From: Candidatus Bipolaricaulota bacterium
GTDB lineage: Bacteria > Bipolaricaulota > Bipolaricaulia > RBG-16-55-9
Assembly (NCBI GenBank): GCA_015487455.1
Contig: WFPR01000193.1
Span: 1 to 7,508, forward strand
DNA length: 7,508 nt
Direction: 5' to 3'
Numbering within the stretch: position 1 is the stretch's first letter; every line of letters begins with the position of its first letter. The translations under genes and the position numbers were made by a program. The notes beneath the pieces are model-generated. The model made no database searches. It saw only the letters and a program-made list of their open reading frames with translations, and was not told the DNA's origin. Positions 1 through 6,512 of this stretch are shown piece after piece.

Positions 1-6
1 GACAGG

Positions 7-36
7 TTGACTCCCCCTCCCCGGGCGGGGTACGCT
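7..36 (+). promoter_or_regulatory. Possible promoter upstream of the Uma2 gene
   Basis: TTGACT at 7-12 matches five of six bases of the bacterial -35 consensus. TACGCT at 31-36, 18 nt downstream, is a weak -10 that keeps only the TA...T bases. The -10 ends 8 nt before the first ATG at 45, so transcription would begin at or next to the start codon, giving a leaderless or nearly leaderless mRNA. A GC-rich stretch with CCCC/GGGG pairing potential lies between the two boxes. The -10 is weak and the window begins just upstream, so this is a tentative call. Confidence 0.3.
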
Positions 37-44
37 GGGGGGCC

Positions 45-743
45 ATGCCCATGCCCGAGACCTCCAAGCTCTTTCGCTCGAAGACCGCGGGCGAAGCGGG
101 GCGGAAGCCCCCTCGGCGTCGGCTCTCCTTCGAGGAGTTCCTCGAGTGGCTCGATGAGGACACCTGGGCCGAGTGGGTGGACGGGGAGGTCGTCGTGCTT
201 TCACCCGCAAGCGCAACGCATCAGCGCCTCGTGGGGTTCCTCGCGACGACGCTGGGGCTCTACGTTCGAGAGCGGGATCTCGGCGAGGTGTTTACGGCCC
301 CCTTCCTCATGAAGCTCCCGGAGGAGCTGCGCCGGGGGCGGGAGCCGGACGTGCTGTTCGTGGCCAAGGAGCACCTCGAGCGCCTGAAAGACACGTATCT
401 GGACGGCCCGGCGGACCTCGTGATCGAGATCGTCTCGGAGGAGAGCCGTCTGCGGGATCGGGGGGCCAAGCGGGCGGAGTACGAGGCCGCGGGGGTCCCC
501 GAGTACTGGCTGATCGACCCGGAGCGCCGCGAGCTGGAGCTGAACCGCCTCGACGCGCGCGGGCGGTACCGCCTCATCGAGCCCGATTCCCACGGGGTTT
601 ACGCGTCCGGCGTCGTGCCCGGCTTTCGCCTCCGGGCGGAGTGGCTCTGGCGGGAGCCCCTCCCCTCCCCCCTCGCGGTCTTGGCCGAGCTGCTGGGGAC
701 GTCCCCCGAGGCCCTGTTGAAGCGTTCCCGCCATGGTCGCTGA
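45..743 (+). CDS. Uma2 family endonuclease (PD-(D/E)XK fold, formerly DUF820)
   Basis: The 232-residue product belongs to the Uma2 family of predicted restriction-endonuclease-like nucleases, usually about 180-240 residues. The N-terminal 25 residues are basic and probably disordered. A helix with FEEFLEWL (29-36) and the WVDGEVVVLSPAS strand region (44-56) form the usual family opening. The nuclease core shows PD at 101-102, an acidic residue E128 in VIEIVSEES, and K142 in the GAKRAEYEAAGVPEYWLIDP block (140-159). All three expected active-site positions are therefore present. Family members are often present in many copies per genome, and their biological role is mostly unknown. The start could be ATG 45 or ATG 51. 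The G run at 37-42 sits too close to the first but 8 nt from the second, so 51 is plausible. The 3' end overlaps the ABC ATPase gene by 11 nt, which suggests translational coupling. Family assignment is secure; the target and the reason for the coupling are not known. Confidence 0.88.
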   Translation: MPMPETSKLFRSKTAGEAGRKPPRRRLSFEEFLEWLDEDTWAEWVDGEVVVLSPASATHQRLVGFLATTLGLYVRERDLGEVFTAPFLMKLPEELRRGREPDVLFVAKEHLERLKDTYLDGPADLVIEIVSEESRLRDRGAKRAEYEAAGVPEYWLIDPERRELELNRLDARGRYRLIEPDSHGVYASGVVPGFRLRAEWLWREPLPSPLAVLAELLGTSPEALLKRSRHGR

Positions 744-1704
744 GGCCCCTCTGTTGCGGGTCGAGGGCGTCACCAAGCGGTTCGACGGGGTGCAGGCCGT
801 CCGCGACGTCTCCTTCGAGGTGCGCCGGGGGGAGGTCTTCGGGCTGCTGGGGCCGAACGGCGCCGGGAAGACGACCCTCATCCGCATGATCTTGGGGATC
901 TTCCGGCCCGACGCCGGGCGCGTGCGCTTCTTCTTCGAGGGGGAAGCCCGGGAGGCGCCGTCCCGCGAGCGTGTGGGGTATCTCCCGGAGGAGCGCGGCC
1001 TCTACGAGGACCGTCGGGTGGGCGAGACGCTGGTGTACCTGGCCACGCTGCACGGCTTCGAGCCGCGGCGCGCCCGCGAGCGGGCCGCCTACTGGCTCGA
1101 GAGGCTGGGCCTGGGCGATCGCTTCCACCGCCGAATCCGCGAGCTGTCCAAGGGGATGCAGCAGAAGGTGCAGTTCATCGCCGCCGTGCTCCACGAGCCC
1201 GACCTCGTCGTGCTCGACGAGCCCTTCTCCGGGCTCGACCCGCCCAGTCAAGATCTGTTCCTGGAGCTGATTCGGGAGCTGGCCCGCCGGGGGATGACCG
1301 TGCTGCTCTCCTCCCACCAGATGAACTTGGTGGAGAGCGTCTGCGACCGGGTGGTCGTGATGCACCGGGGGCGGCGGGTGCTCTACGGCCCTTTGAGCCA
1401 GATCAAGCGGGAGCACGGCTTCCACGTGGCGCGGCTGCGCTACGCGCCCGTGGAGCCCGAGGCGCTGCGCGCCTGGCTGGCCACCAACGGGCTCAACGCC
1501 CAAATTCTCGCCCTGGAGCGCACGTGGGCGGAGCTGCGGCTGCCCCGAGAAGTCCCGCCCAAGGCGTTCCTCGCCGCGCTCGTCCGGAACAGCGCGATTG
1601 AGCCGGAGGAGATCGCCATCACCCAGCCCTCGCTCCACCGCATCTTCGTGGAGGTCGTCAAGGGCGCCGAGGCCACGGCGGGGGAAGGGGGCGCGACGGC
1701 ATGA
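733..1704 (+). CDS. ABC-2 type exporter ATP-binding protein, NatA-like with DUF4162-type C-terminus
   Basis: The 323-residue cytoplasmic ATPase should power the permease encoded next to it. The nucleotide-binding domain covers about residues 7-220. It has Walker A GPNGAGKT (40-47), the ABC signature LSKGMQQKV (138-146), Walker B LVVLDEP (158-164) with catalytic E163, a D-loop SGLD (166-169) and the switch histidine H195 in LLSSHQM. The segment usually carrying the Q-loop glutamine reads YLPEERGLY (83-91), the form typical of the NatA/DUF4162 branch. Residues from about 225 to 310 are the extra C-terminal domain of that branch, ending in a family-like tail that contains PSLHRIFVEVV. Its start lies inside the Uma2 gene with no clear SD, so translation probably depends on upstream ribosomes. 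Its stop overlaps the permease start as ATGA. NatAB-type pumps export sodium or other substrates; the substrate here cannot be inferred. Confidence 0.93.
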   Translation: MVAEAPLLRVEGVTKRFDGVQAVRDVSFEVRRGEVFGLLGPNGAGKTTLIRMILGIFRPDAGRVRFFFEGEAREAPSRERVGYLPEERGLYEDRRVGETLVYLATLHGFEPRRARERAAYWLERLGLGDRFHRRIRELSKGMQQKVQFIAAVLHEPDLVVLDEPFSGLDPPSQDLFLELIRELARRGMTVLLSSHQMNLVESVCDRVVVMHRGRRVLYGPLSQIKREHGFHVARLRYAPVEPEALRAWLATNGLNAQILALERTWAELRLPREVPPKAFLAALVRNSAIEPEEIAITQPSLHRIFVEVVKGAEATAGEGGATA

Positions 1705-2648
1705 GCCTGAGGCGCGTGGGGGCGATCGCGGGCTGGGAGGTCCGGGGCACGCTGCAGAGCAAGCAGTTCATCGCGTTTACGCTGCTGATGCCGCTCATCA
1801 TGCTGGGCTCCGTGTTCCTCTCGATCGTCTTCGCCGCGCCGGAGCTGCGGGGGGCGCTCGCGGGCCTCTCCCCTGAGGAGCTTAGGCCGCAGCTGGAGGC
1901 CGCGCTGGGCGGCGACCTCGAGGGGGTGGTCTCCGCGGTGCTGGCCGCGATCTTCTCGTTCATCTTCCTGCTCGTGGTGCTCTTCTCGGGGACGTTCGTG
2001 CTCCAGAACATCGTGCGCGAGAAGCAGAGCCGGGCCGTCGAGCGGCTGCTGGCGGCCGTCACCCCGCGCGAGCTGATCACGGGCAAGATCCTCGCCTTCG
2101 GGGCGCTCGGCCTGCTGCAGGCGGCCGTCTGGGTGGCCGTCGGCGCCGCCGCCCTGCTCCTCGTCGGGCCGTACGTCGGGGTGCCCAGCTGGCCGCTCCT
2201 GGGGCTGCTCCTCGCGTACGCGCCCTGGGAGAAGCTCGCCGTGTTCTTGCTCTACTTCGCGCTGGGGTATCTGTTCATCGCGTCGTTCTCCGCCGGGATG
2301 GGGGCGACCCTGACCGACGTCTTCAGCGGGCAGCAGTTCCAGAGCCTCATCGTGATGATCCCGGCGCTCCTGCCCCTGATGTTCGTCAACGTGCTGCTCA
2401 ACGACCCCGAAAGCGCGCTGTTCCGGGTGCTGAGCTACGTGCCGCCCGCGATCCCCGGCGCGATGATGCTCCGGATGTCGCTTGCGGCCGTGAGCCCCTG
2501 GGAGGTCGTCGCGAGCCTGGCCGTGCTGGCGGCCTCGACGCTGCTCATGATCCGCCTGGCGGGGAAGATCTTCGAGGTCGGGATCTTGATGTACGGCAAG
2601 GCCGCCAGCCTCAAGGAGATCTGGCGCTGGGCGCGCCAGAAGCCCTGA
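1701..2648 (+). CDS. ABC-2 type exporter permease, NatB-like, with a short external loop
   Basis: This 315-residue membrane protein is the transmembrane partner of the preceding ATPase. About six membrane segments can be read: roughly 23-45, 77-100, 131-155, 178-200, 214-235 and 264-285. After segment 2 comes the cytoplasmic stretch EKQSRAVERLLAAVTPRELI (107-126) followed by TGKIL. This is the conserved coupling region of ABC-2 permeases that contacts the ATPase. NatB-type proteins usually run to about 380-400 residues, with a large extracytoplasmic domain between segments 1 and 2. Here that loop is only about 30 residues (46-76), which accounts for the short length. The start is supported by a purine-rich SD (GGAAGGGGG, 1683-1691), 9 nt upstream, and by the ATGA overlap with the ATPase stop. 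Half-transporters of this sort dimerise or pair. Substrate unknown. Confidence 0.88.
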   Translation: MSLRRVGAIAGWEVRGTLQSKQFIAFTLLMPLIMLGSVFLSIVFAAPELRGALAGLSPEELRPQLEAALGGDLEGVVSAVLAAIFSFIFLLVVLFSGTFVLQNIVREKQSRAVERLLAAVTPRELITGKILAFGALGLLQAAVWVAVGAAALLLVGPYVGVPSWPLLGLLLAYAPWEKLAVFLLYFALGYLFIASFSAGMGATLTDVFSGQQFQSLIVMIPALLPLMFVNVLLNDPESALFRVLSYVPPAIPGAMMLRMSLAAVSPWEVVASLAVLAASTLLMIRLAGKIFEVGILMYGKAASLKEIWRWARQKP

Positions 2649-2683
2649 CGCCCTCCGACGACCCGACGCGACACCACGCGACC

Positions 2684-3973
2684 ATGAGCGAACTGGCTGA
2701 ACGGATAGAGGCAGAAATCCGCGCCAAGCGCCTGGCCCCCTTCGAGGGGCAAGTGGAGCCGGGCGAGTTCGTCGTGCCGCACTACGAGGGGTACTCGATC
2801 GTGAACTTGATCAACGCCGCCCTGGCCCGGCTGGGGCTCGAGCCGCCCGGTCCGCCGCTGCCCCGGGGCCTCCTGCCCGAGAGGCCCGTCCGGCGCGTCG
2901 TGCTGCTGCTGATCGACGCGCTGGGCTACCGACAGCTGCTGCGCGCGCTGGAGCGCGAACCGGACTCGTTCTGGGCGCGCCTCGTCGCGCGGGGGCGCCT
3001 CTCGCCGCTGACGAGCGTCTTCCCCTCGACGACGGTGGTGGCCCTGGCCTCGCTCCACACGGGCCTCACGCCCCGGGAGCACGGGGTCGTGGGCTTCCGG
3101 CTGTTCCTGAGGGAGCTGGGGCTGATCGCGAACCTGCTGCGCCTCAAGCCCACCTTCGACCCCGAGGACGATCGACTGTTCCGGATGGGGCTCACGCCCC
3201 GGGCGCTGTTGGGCGCGCCCACGATCCACGAGCGCCTCGAGCGGGCAGGCGTCCCGTCTTACGTGTTGATCCCGCGGCCGTACGCGCGGAGCGGCCTCTC
3301 GCGGATGCTCAACCCCCGGGCCGCCCGGCTCCTCCCCTACGCCAGCTTGGCGGACTTGATGACCCAGCTGCGCGCCCTGCTAACGACGCTCGAGGGGCGC
3401 GGCGAGCGGGCCTTCGTCTTCGCGTATTGGGACGCGCTCGACGCCGTGGCCCACGAGCGCGGCCCCGAGACGGACACCTGGCGCCTCGAGCTGAGGACGC
3501 TCGCCTTCGCCCTGGAGCAGGGGCTCTTCCCCGGGGGTGTGGCCCCGCTCGACGGGACGCTCGTGTTGATCACGTCGGATCACGGGCAGCTGCCCGCGCC
3601 GCCCAAGGAGCGGGTTCTGCAGCTCAAGCGCCACCCCGGCCTGACGAGGCGCCTGCGCCTCGCCCCCACGGGCGAGTACCGCGCTTGCTATCTTCACGCC
3701 AAGCCCGACGCGCTGCGGGAGCTGGAGGCGGGGCTCAAGGAGCGCTTCGGCGACGAGCTGGTGGTGGTGCGCTCGCGGGACGCCTTGGAGGCGGGCCTCT
3801 TCGGGCCGCCCCACGGGCGGACGCACCCCGAGACCCCCGAGCGCCTGGGGGACCTCATCGCGATCCCGAGGGGGCGGCAGGCGCTCTACTGGCCCTACGA
3901 CCCCTTCGAGCTGAAGGGCCGCCACGGCGGTCTCAGCGATGAAGAGATGCTCGTGCCCCTGATCGCGCTTTAA
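2684..3973 (+). CDS. Alkaline-phosphatase-superfamily phosphodiesterase / nucleotide pyrophosphatase-like protein
   Basis: The 429-residue product is a two-metal hydrolase of the type I phosphodiesterase/nucleotide pyrophosphatase family (Phosphodiest, alkaline phosphatase superfamily). Metal and catalytic residues appear in the expected order: D78 in VVLLLIDALGY; nucleophile T117 in VFPSTTVVALASLHTG, followed by LTPREHG; D253 and H257 in YWDALDAVAHERGP; D299-H300 in LITSDHGQLP; and H414 in GRHGGLSDEEM. These align with the NPP pattern of D, T, D-x3-H, DH and H. There is no signal peptide or membrane segment, so the enzyme should act in the cytoplasm, unlike many secreted relatives. It lies 35 nt after the permease gene on the same strand. 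The spacer has no SD and is rich in CGAC units. The substrate could be a nucleotide, a phospholipid head group or a phosphonate; the family does not predict which. The same fold also serves sulfatases and phosphoglycerate mutases, but the PSTT nucleophile block favours a phosphodiesterase. Confidence 0.85.
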   Translation: MSELAERIEAEIRAKRLAPFEGQVEPGEFVVPHYEGYSIVNLINAALARLGLEPPGPPLPRGLLPERPVRRVVLLLIDALGYRQLLRALEREPDSFWARLVARGRLSPLTSVFPSTTVVALASLHTGLTPREHGVVGFRLFLRELGLIANLLRLKPTFDPEDDRLFRMGLTPRALLGAPTIHERLERAGVPSYVLIPRPYARSGLSRMLNPRAARLLPYASLADLMTQLRALLTTLEGRGERAFVFAYWDALDAVAHERGPETDTWRLELRTLAFALEQGLFPGGVAPLDGTLVLITSDHGQLPAPPKERVLQLKRHPGLTRRLRLAPTGEYRACYLHAKPDALRELEAGLKERFGDELVVVRSRDALEAGLFGPPHGRTHPETPERLGDLIAIPRGRQALYWPYDPFELKGRHGGLSDEEMLVPLIAL

Positions 3974-3997
3974 CGCGCTCAGCGTGCAGGCGGACAG

Positions 3998-4007
3998 GGA
4001 GGGAGGA
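3998..4007 (+). promoter_or_regulatory. Strong ribosome binding site of the PKD lipoprotein gene
   Basis: The purine run GGGAGGGAGG just upstream of ATG 4012 pairs well with the 16S anti-SD at normal spacing. It is the clearest SD among the + strand genes. It indicates independent translation initiation at 4012, in contrast to the overlapping or SD-less starts of the upstream genes. Confidence 0.6.
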
Positions 4008-4011
4008 CGCC

Positions 4012-5445
4012 ATGGACGTCAAGGGAAAGGGAACGGGAGTGGGGCTGGTGGCGCGCGGGCTCGTGCTCGCCCTCGCGCTCGCCCTTGACCTCGGGCTTGC
4101 GGGCTGCGAGGCGCCCAACGAGCCCCCGACGGTGCGCATCATCGCGCCCCGGGAGGGGGAGCTGCAGGGCGGCCGGGTGGCGTTCGAGGCTGAAGCTCAA
4201 GACCCCGACGGGCGCGTCGAGCGCGTCGTCTGGGATTTCGGGGACGGGGGGACGGCCGAGGGGACGCGGGTGACGCACGAGTACGCCGAGAGCGGGACGT
4301 ACCGCGTGGAGGTCCGGGTCGAGGACGACCGGGGCGCGGAAGCGCGGGACGGGATCACGATCGAGGTGCAGGTCGGCCCGAAGGCCGTGGCGACCGTCCG
4401 CCCCGCCCACGGCCGGGAGGACGTCGCGTTTCAGCACTTGAGCGGCGAGGTCCCGCTGACGGCGCAGTTCGACGGGACGCGCTCGGTCCCGGAGCCGGGC
4501 ACCCAGATCGTGAAATATTTGTGGGACTTCGGGGACGGCAAGACGGGGGAGGGGCCGCAGCCGGTGCACGTCTACGAGAGGCCCGGCGAGTACACCGTCA
4601 CGCTGACGGTCACGGACGACCGGGGGCGGACGGCCCAAGCGCGGCTGACCGTCGAGGCGAGGGCCTACGAGCCCCTTGAGGGGGCGCTCCAGCTGGGTGA
4701 TCTCGTCGTCCGCTATCGTCTCCACAAGAAGGAGAAAAAGCTCAAGGGGTCGAGCTTGTCGATGTTCTACCAGTACGTCGTGGAGGCGCCCCGGCGCCTC
4801 ACGGCCGAGGAGATCGAAGCGGTGCTCGAGGACATCGTCGAGAGGGCGAGGGGCCGCCCGCGGGTGACGTACATCGTGGTGCACTTGTTCGACGCTGTGC
4901 GGAGGAACTTCATGGCCCCGCGGGCGTACGCCCACTATCTGGGCACGGCGGTCTGGGACGCCCTGGCCGAGCCCGACCAGCGGCTGACGATCCGCATAAA
5001 CGCAGCGTATGTGGAGGGCCGCGGCCTCGAGGTGCTGGGGTACGCGCTGGAGGAGGGCCTCCTTAAGCCCGACGACCCGAGCTGCGGGGACCTTTGCGGG
5101 CGCTACCGCCTCGCCTTTGTCGAAGTGTTCATCCAGGACGAGCCGATCTGCCGCGAGCAGCTCATCAACACGCTGCGGGAGATCGCCCGCTGGCGGTTGC
5201 TCGCGGGCTACCACGGGTTCGCGGCCCGCGCCTACACCCGAGACCTTCGGGAGGTCGCCCGTGCCGTCGGATGGCGCCCGGAGCTGCAAGGCGAGCTGGC
5301 CCTCGAGAAGCTCCCGCCCGCCCTCGACGTCAAGCCCCAGCCTCAACCCGACGGCGAGGCGGACCAAGCGGGCTGGGAGCAAGCTGTGGACGAGCCCGAC
5401 CTGGCGATCTGGGTGCGCCGGGACCGGGTCCCGCCCTGCCCCTGA
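4012..5445 (+). CDS. PKD-domain lipoprotein with unrecognised C-terminal region
   Basis: The 477-residue product is a predicted exported lipoprotein. It has a short basic N-terminus, a hydrophobic core LVLALALALDLGLA (17-30, with an unusual D26), and a lipobox LAGC in which C32 would be lipidated. Two PKD (immunoglobulin-like) domains follow. Domain 1 is at about 38-120, with WDFGDGG (74-80), and domain 2 at about 124-215, with WDFGDGK (171-177). Each has the family ending of a Y..GTY/Y..GEY strand and a V..DDRG turn. PKD domains mostly serve as extracellular spacers or in protein and carbohydrate binding. Residues 220-477 are not a family I recognise. They start with a strand/helix unit (RYRLHKKEKK, YQYVVEAPRRLTAEEIEAVL, VTYIVVHLFD) and continue with a part carrying C358, C362 and C380. 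The tail, after about 440, is Pro-, Gln- and Asp-rich. It may belong to the upstream operon, 38 nt away, but has its own strong SD. The role is probably at the cell surface; function unknown. Confidence 0.8.
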   Translation: MDVKGKGTGVGLVARGLVLALALALDLGLAGCEAPNEPPTVRIIAPREGELQGGRVAFEAEAQDPDGRVERVVWDFGDGGTAEGTRVTHEYAESGTYRVEVRVEDDRGAEARDGITIEVQVGPKAVATVRPAHGREDVAFQHLSGEVPLTAQFDGTRSVPEPGTQIVKYLWDFGDGKTGEGPQPVHVYERPGEYTVTLTVTDDRGRTAQARLTVEARAYEPLEGALQLGDLVVRYRLHKKEKKLKGSSLSMFYQYVVEAPRRLTAEEIEAVLEDIVERARGRPRVTYIVVHLFDAVRRNFMAPRAYAHYLGTAVWDALAEPDQRLTIRINAAYVEGRGLEVLGYALEEGLLKPDDPSCGDLCGRYRLAFVEVFIQDEPICREQLINTLREIARWRLLAGYHGFAARAYTRDLREVARAVGWRPELQGELALEKLPPALDVKPQPQPDGEADQAGWEQAVDEPDLAIWVRRDRVPPCP

Positions 5446-5452
5446 CGCTGGG

Positions 5453-6292
5453 CTAGGCGGAAAGCCCCTGGAGGAACGCGTGGACGTTCGGCCCGAGCGC
5501 CTCGGGGACGTAGCCGCCCTCGAGCACGGCGAACGTCGGGAGCTTCAGCCCGGATAGGAGTTGCCCGATCTTGAAGTAGCTCTCGGTGCGAAGGCCCAGC
5601 GGGGCCAGCGGGTCTCGCTCGTAGGTGTCGAAGCCCGCGGAGATCGCCAGCTGCTCAAAGCGCTCGGCGCGAACGGCATCGAGCGCCCGCTCCAGCGTCT
5701 CAAGATAGACGGCCTCGCCGCAGCCGAGGGGCAGCGGGTAGTTGAAGCAGTTCCGCTCGTGCGCCAGCCCCGTGCCGGGGTAGTTGGGCGAGCTGTGCAG
5801 CGAGATGAAGACGACCTGCGGGTCGCCTAAGAAGATCGTCTGGGTGCCGTCACCGTGGTGGCCGTCGATGTCGACGATCAGCGTCCTGCGGCCCGAGGCG
5901 CGCACCGCCACCGCGAGGTTGTTGAGGTAGCAGAAGCCCGCGACGCGCTCGGGCCCGGCGTGGTGGCCCGGCGGCCGCATCAGCGAGAAGCCCCGAAGCC
6001 GCATGGCCAAAAGGGCTCCCCCCGCCGCGAGCCGGGCGTACTCGTAGACCCCCTCGTAGCGGGGGCTGTCCGGGTCGTAGAAATCGAGCCGTCTGAGGCG
6101 CTCCACGTGCTTCGGGGTGTGGACCTTGAGCAGCTCGCGTTCGGGGGCGGGCTCGGGCCGCTCGACGCGATAGACGCCTTGGGCCTTCAGAAACTCAAAA
6201 GCTCGACGGACCCGCTCGGGGCTCTCCGGGTGGCCCGGCCGGCCGTACTCCAGGCAGCGCTCGTCGAAGACGATCACGTTCGAGAAGGCCAT
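5453..6292 (-). CDS. Histone deacetylase-family amidohydrolase (AcuC/acetylpolyamine amidohydrolase-like)
   Basis: The 279-residue zinc hydrolase belongs to the arginase/deacetylase fold, whose members remove acetyl groups from lysine, polyamines or other amines. With the ATG at 6292 as residue 1, the catalytic features are complete. H110-H111 in RPPGHHAG is the charge-relay pair. D141, D143 and H145 lie in DIDGHHGDGT, with D143 and H145 as zinc ligands. D222 in AGFD is the third zinc ligand, and Y261 in LEGGY is the transition-state tyrosine. GFCYLNNLAVAV (119-130) and SLHSSPNYPGTG (164-175) are also family signatures. The start at 6292 gives the usual family opening (FDERCLEYGRPGHPESPER) and has GAGGG at 6304-6300, 7 nt upstream. 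In-frame ATG 6310 and the longer frame back to 6412 lack an SD and family similarity. The gene ends 7 nt from the stop of the convergent lipoprotein gene. Bacterial members cannot be given a substrate from sequence alone; acetoin-pathway or polyamine roles are possible. Confidence 0.92.
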   Translation of the reverse strand: MAFSNVIVFDERCLEYGRPGHPESPERVRRAFEFLKAQGVYRVERPEPAPERELLKVHTPKHVERLRRLDFYDPDSPRYEGVYEYARLAAGGALLAMRLRGFSLMRPPGHHAGPERVAGFCYLNNLAVAVRASGRRTLIVDIDGHHGDGTQTIFLGDPQVVFISLHSSPNYPGTGLAHERNCFNYPLPLGCGEAVYLETLERALDAVRAERFEQLAISAGFDTYERDPLAPLGLRTESYFKIGQLLSGLKLPTFAVLEGGYVPEALGPNVHAFLQGLSA

Positions 6293-6308
6293 CAGCTCGC
6301 CCTCGTCC

Positions 6309-6337
6309 ATCGTAGCACGGCGGGAGCCGGGGGGCAA
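6309..6337 (-). promoter_or_regulatory. Possible promoter for the deacetylase gene
   Basis: Read on the minus strand, TTGCCC (6337-6332) and TACGAT (6314-6309) are 17 nt apart, and the -10 is preceded by TGC, an extended -10 arrangement. Each hexamer matches about four of six consensus bases. Transcription would start near 6302, giving a very short leader before ATG 6292. This start would lie within the proposed SD, so either the promoter or the SD assignment may be wrong. It would also exclude the upstream in-frame start at 6310. Confidence 0.33.
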
Positions 6338-6348
6338 AGGCACAAGGG

Positions 6349-6377
6349 TTGCACGATTGCGCCCTCGTGGGTATACT
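6349..6377 (+). promoter_or_regulatory. Predicted sigma70-type promoter for the small Cys4 protein gene
   Basis: TATACT at 6372-6377 matches five of six -10 consensus bases and stands out in DNA that is otherwise extremely GC-rich. TTGCAC at 6349-6354 lies exactly 17 nt upstream and keeps the TTG of the -35 box, although its second half does not match. Transcription would begin near 6384, about 130 nt before the ATG at 6513. The promoter points away from the deacetylase gene, so the two genes would be transcribed divergently. Confidence 0.5.
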
Positions 6378-6422
6378 TTGAAACGCCTTTCGGCCTTTCT
6401 CGTACCACACATTTCGGCTCCC

Positions 6423-6492
6423 TTCGACGTTCGTGTCTTCCAAGCGAGCTCGTTGACGTCTGTTCATCATCCCGATCGGGTCAAACGTCGAA
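6423..6492 (+). repeat. 9-bp inverted repeat in the leader of the small Cys4 gene
   Basis: TTCGACGTT at 6423-6431 is perfectly complementary to AACGTCGAA at 6484-6492. The arms are 52 nt apart. Between them lie short palindromes: CGAGCTCG (6445-6452), GACGTC (6455-6460) and CCCGATCGGG (6471-6480). In RNA the repeat could close a large stem-loop whose 3' arm ends 4 nt before the SD. In DNA the arms and the GACGTC palindrome share an ACGT core and could be protein-binding sites. No known riboswitch class is recognisable. Confidence 0.5.
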
Positions 6493-6496
6493 CACA

Positions 6497-6505
6497 AAGG
6501 GGGTG
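6497..6505 (+). promoter_or_regulatory. Ribosome binding site fixing the start of the small Cys4 gene
   Basis: AAGGGGGTG-like sequence (within AAAGGGGGTGG, 6497-6507) resembles the full anti-SD complement AAGGAGGTGA. It lies 7 nt before ATG 6513, whereas the alternative ATG 6519 would be 13 nt away. It decides the start in favour of 6513 and argues against the longer in-frame reading back to 6357, which would run through the promoter. Confidence 0.6.
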
Positions 6506-6512
6506 GTCATCG

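Noticed and set aside
574..1638. 354-residue open frame on the minus strand antisense to the ABC ATPase
   Set aside because: Its composition is typical of an antisense shadow (His, Gln, Pro, Gly rich), and the + strand encodes all ABC motifs in order.
4064..4104. CTCGCC/CTCGCG hexamer repetition in the lipoprotein signal region
   Set aside because: It is explained by Leu-Ala alternation in the signal peptide under strong GC codon bias, not by a separate repeat element.
3979..5382. 467-residue open frame on the minus strand antisense to the PKD lipoprotein
   Set aside because: It is a GC-rich shadow frame. Its translation is low-complexity with Arg/Pro/Leu/Val and no domain, while the + strand frame has a lipobox, two PKD domains and a strong SD.
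6293..6412. Longer deacetylase start at 6412 or 6310
   Set aside because: The added residues do not resemble the family's N-terminus, no SD precedes them, and the possible -10 at 6314-6309 overlaps or lies downstream of these starts.
6453..6481. TTGACG at 6453-6458 as a second -35 box for the small Cys4 gene
   Set aside because: No -10-like sequence lies 16-18 nt downstream; that position is the GC-rich palindrome CCCGATCGGG.
6357..6512. N-terminal extension of the small Cys4 protein to the upstream ATG at 6357
   Set aside because: This start lies upstream of the -10 element at 6372-6377, has no SD and adds residues without any family likeness; ATG 6513 has a near-ideal SD.
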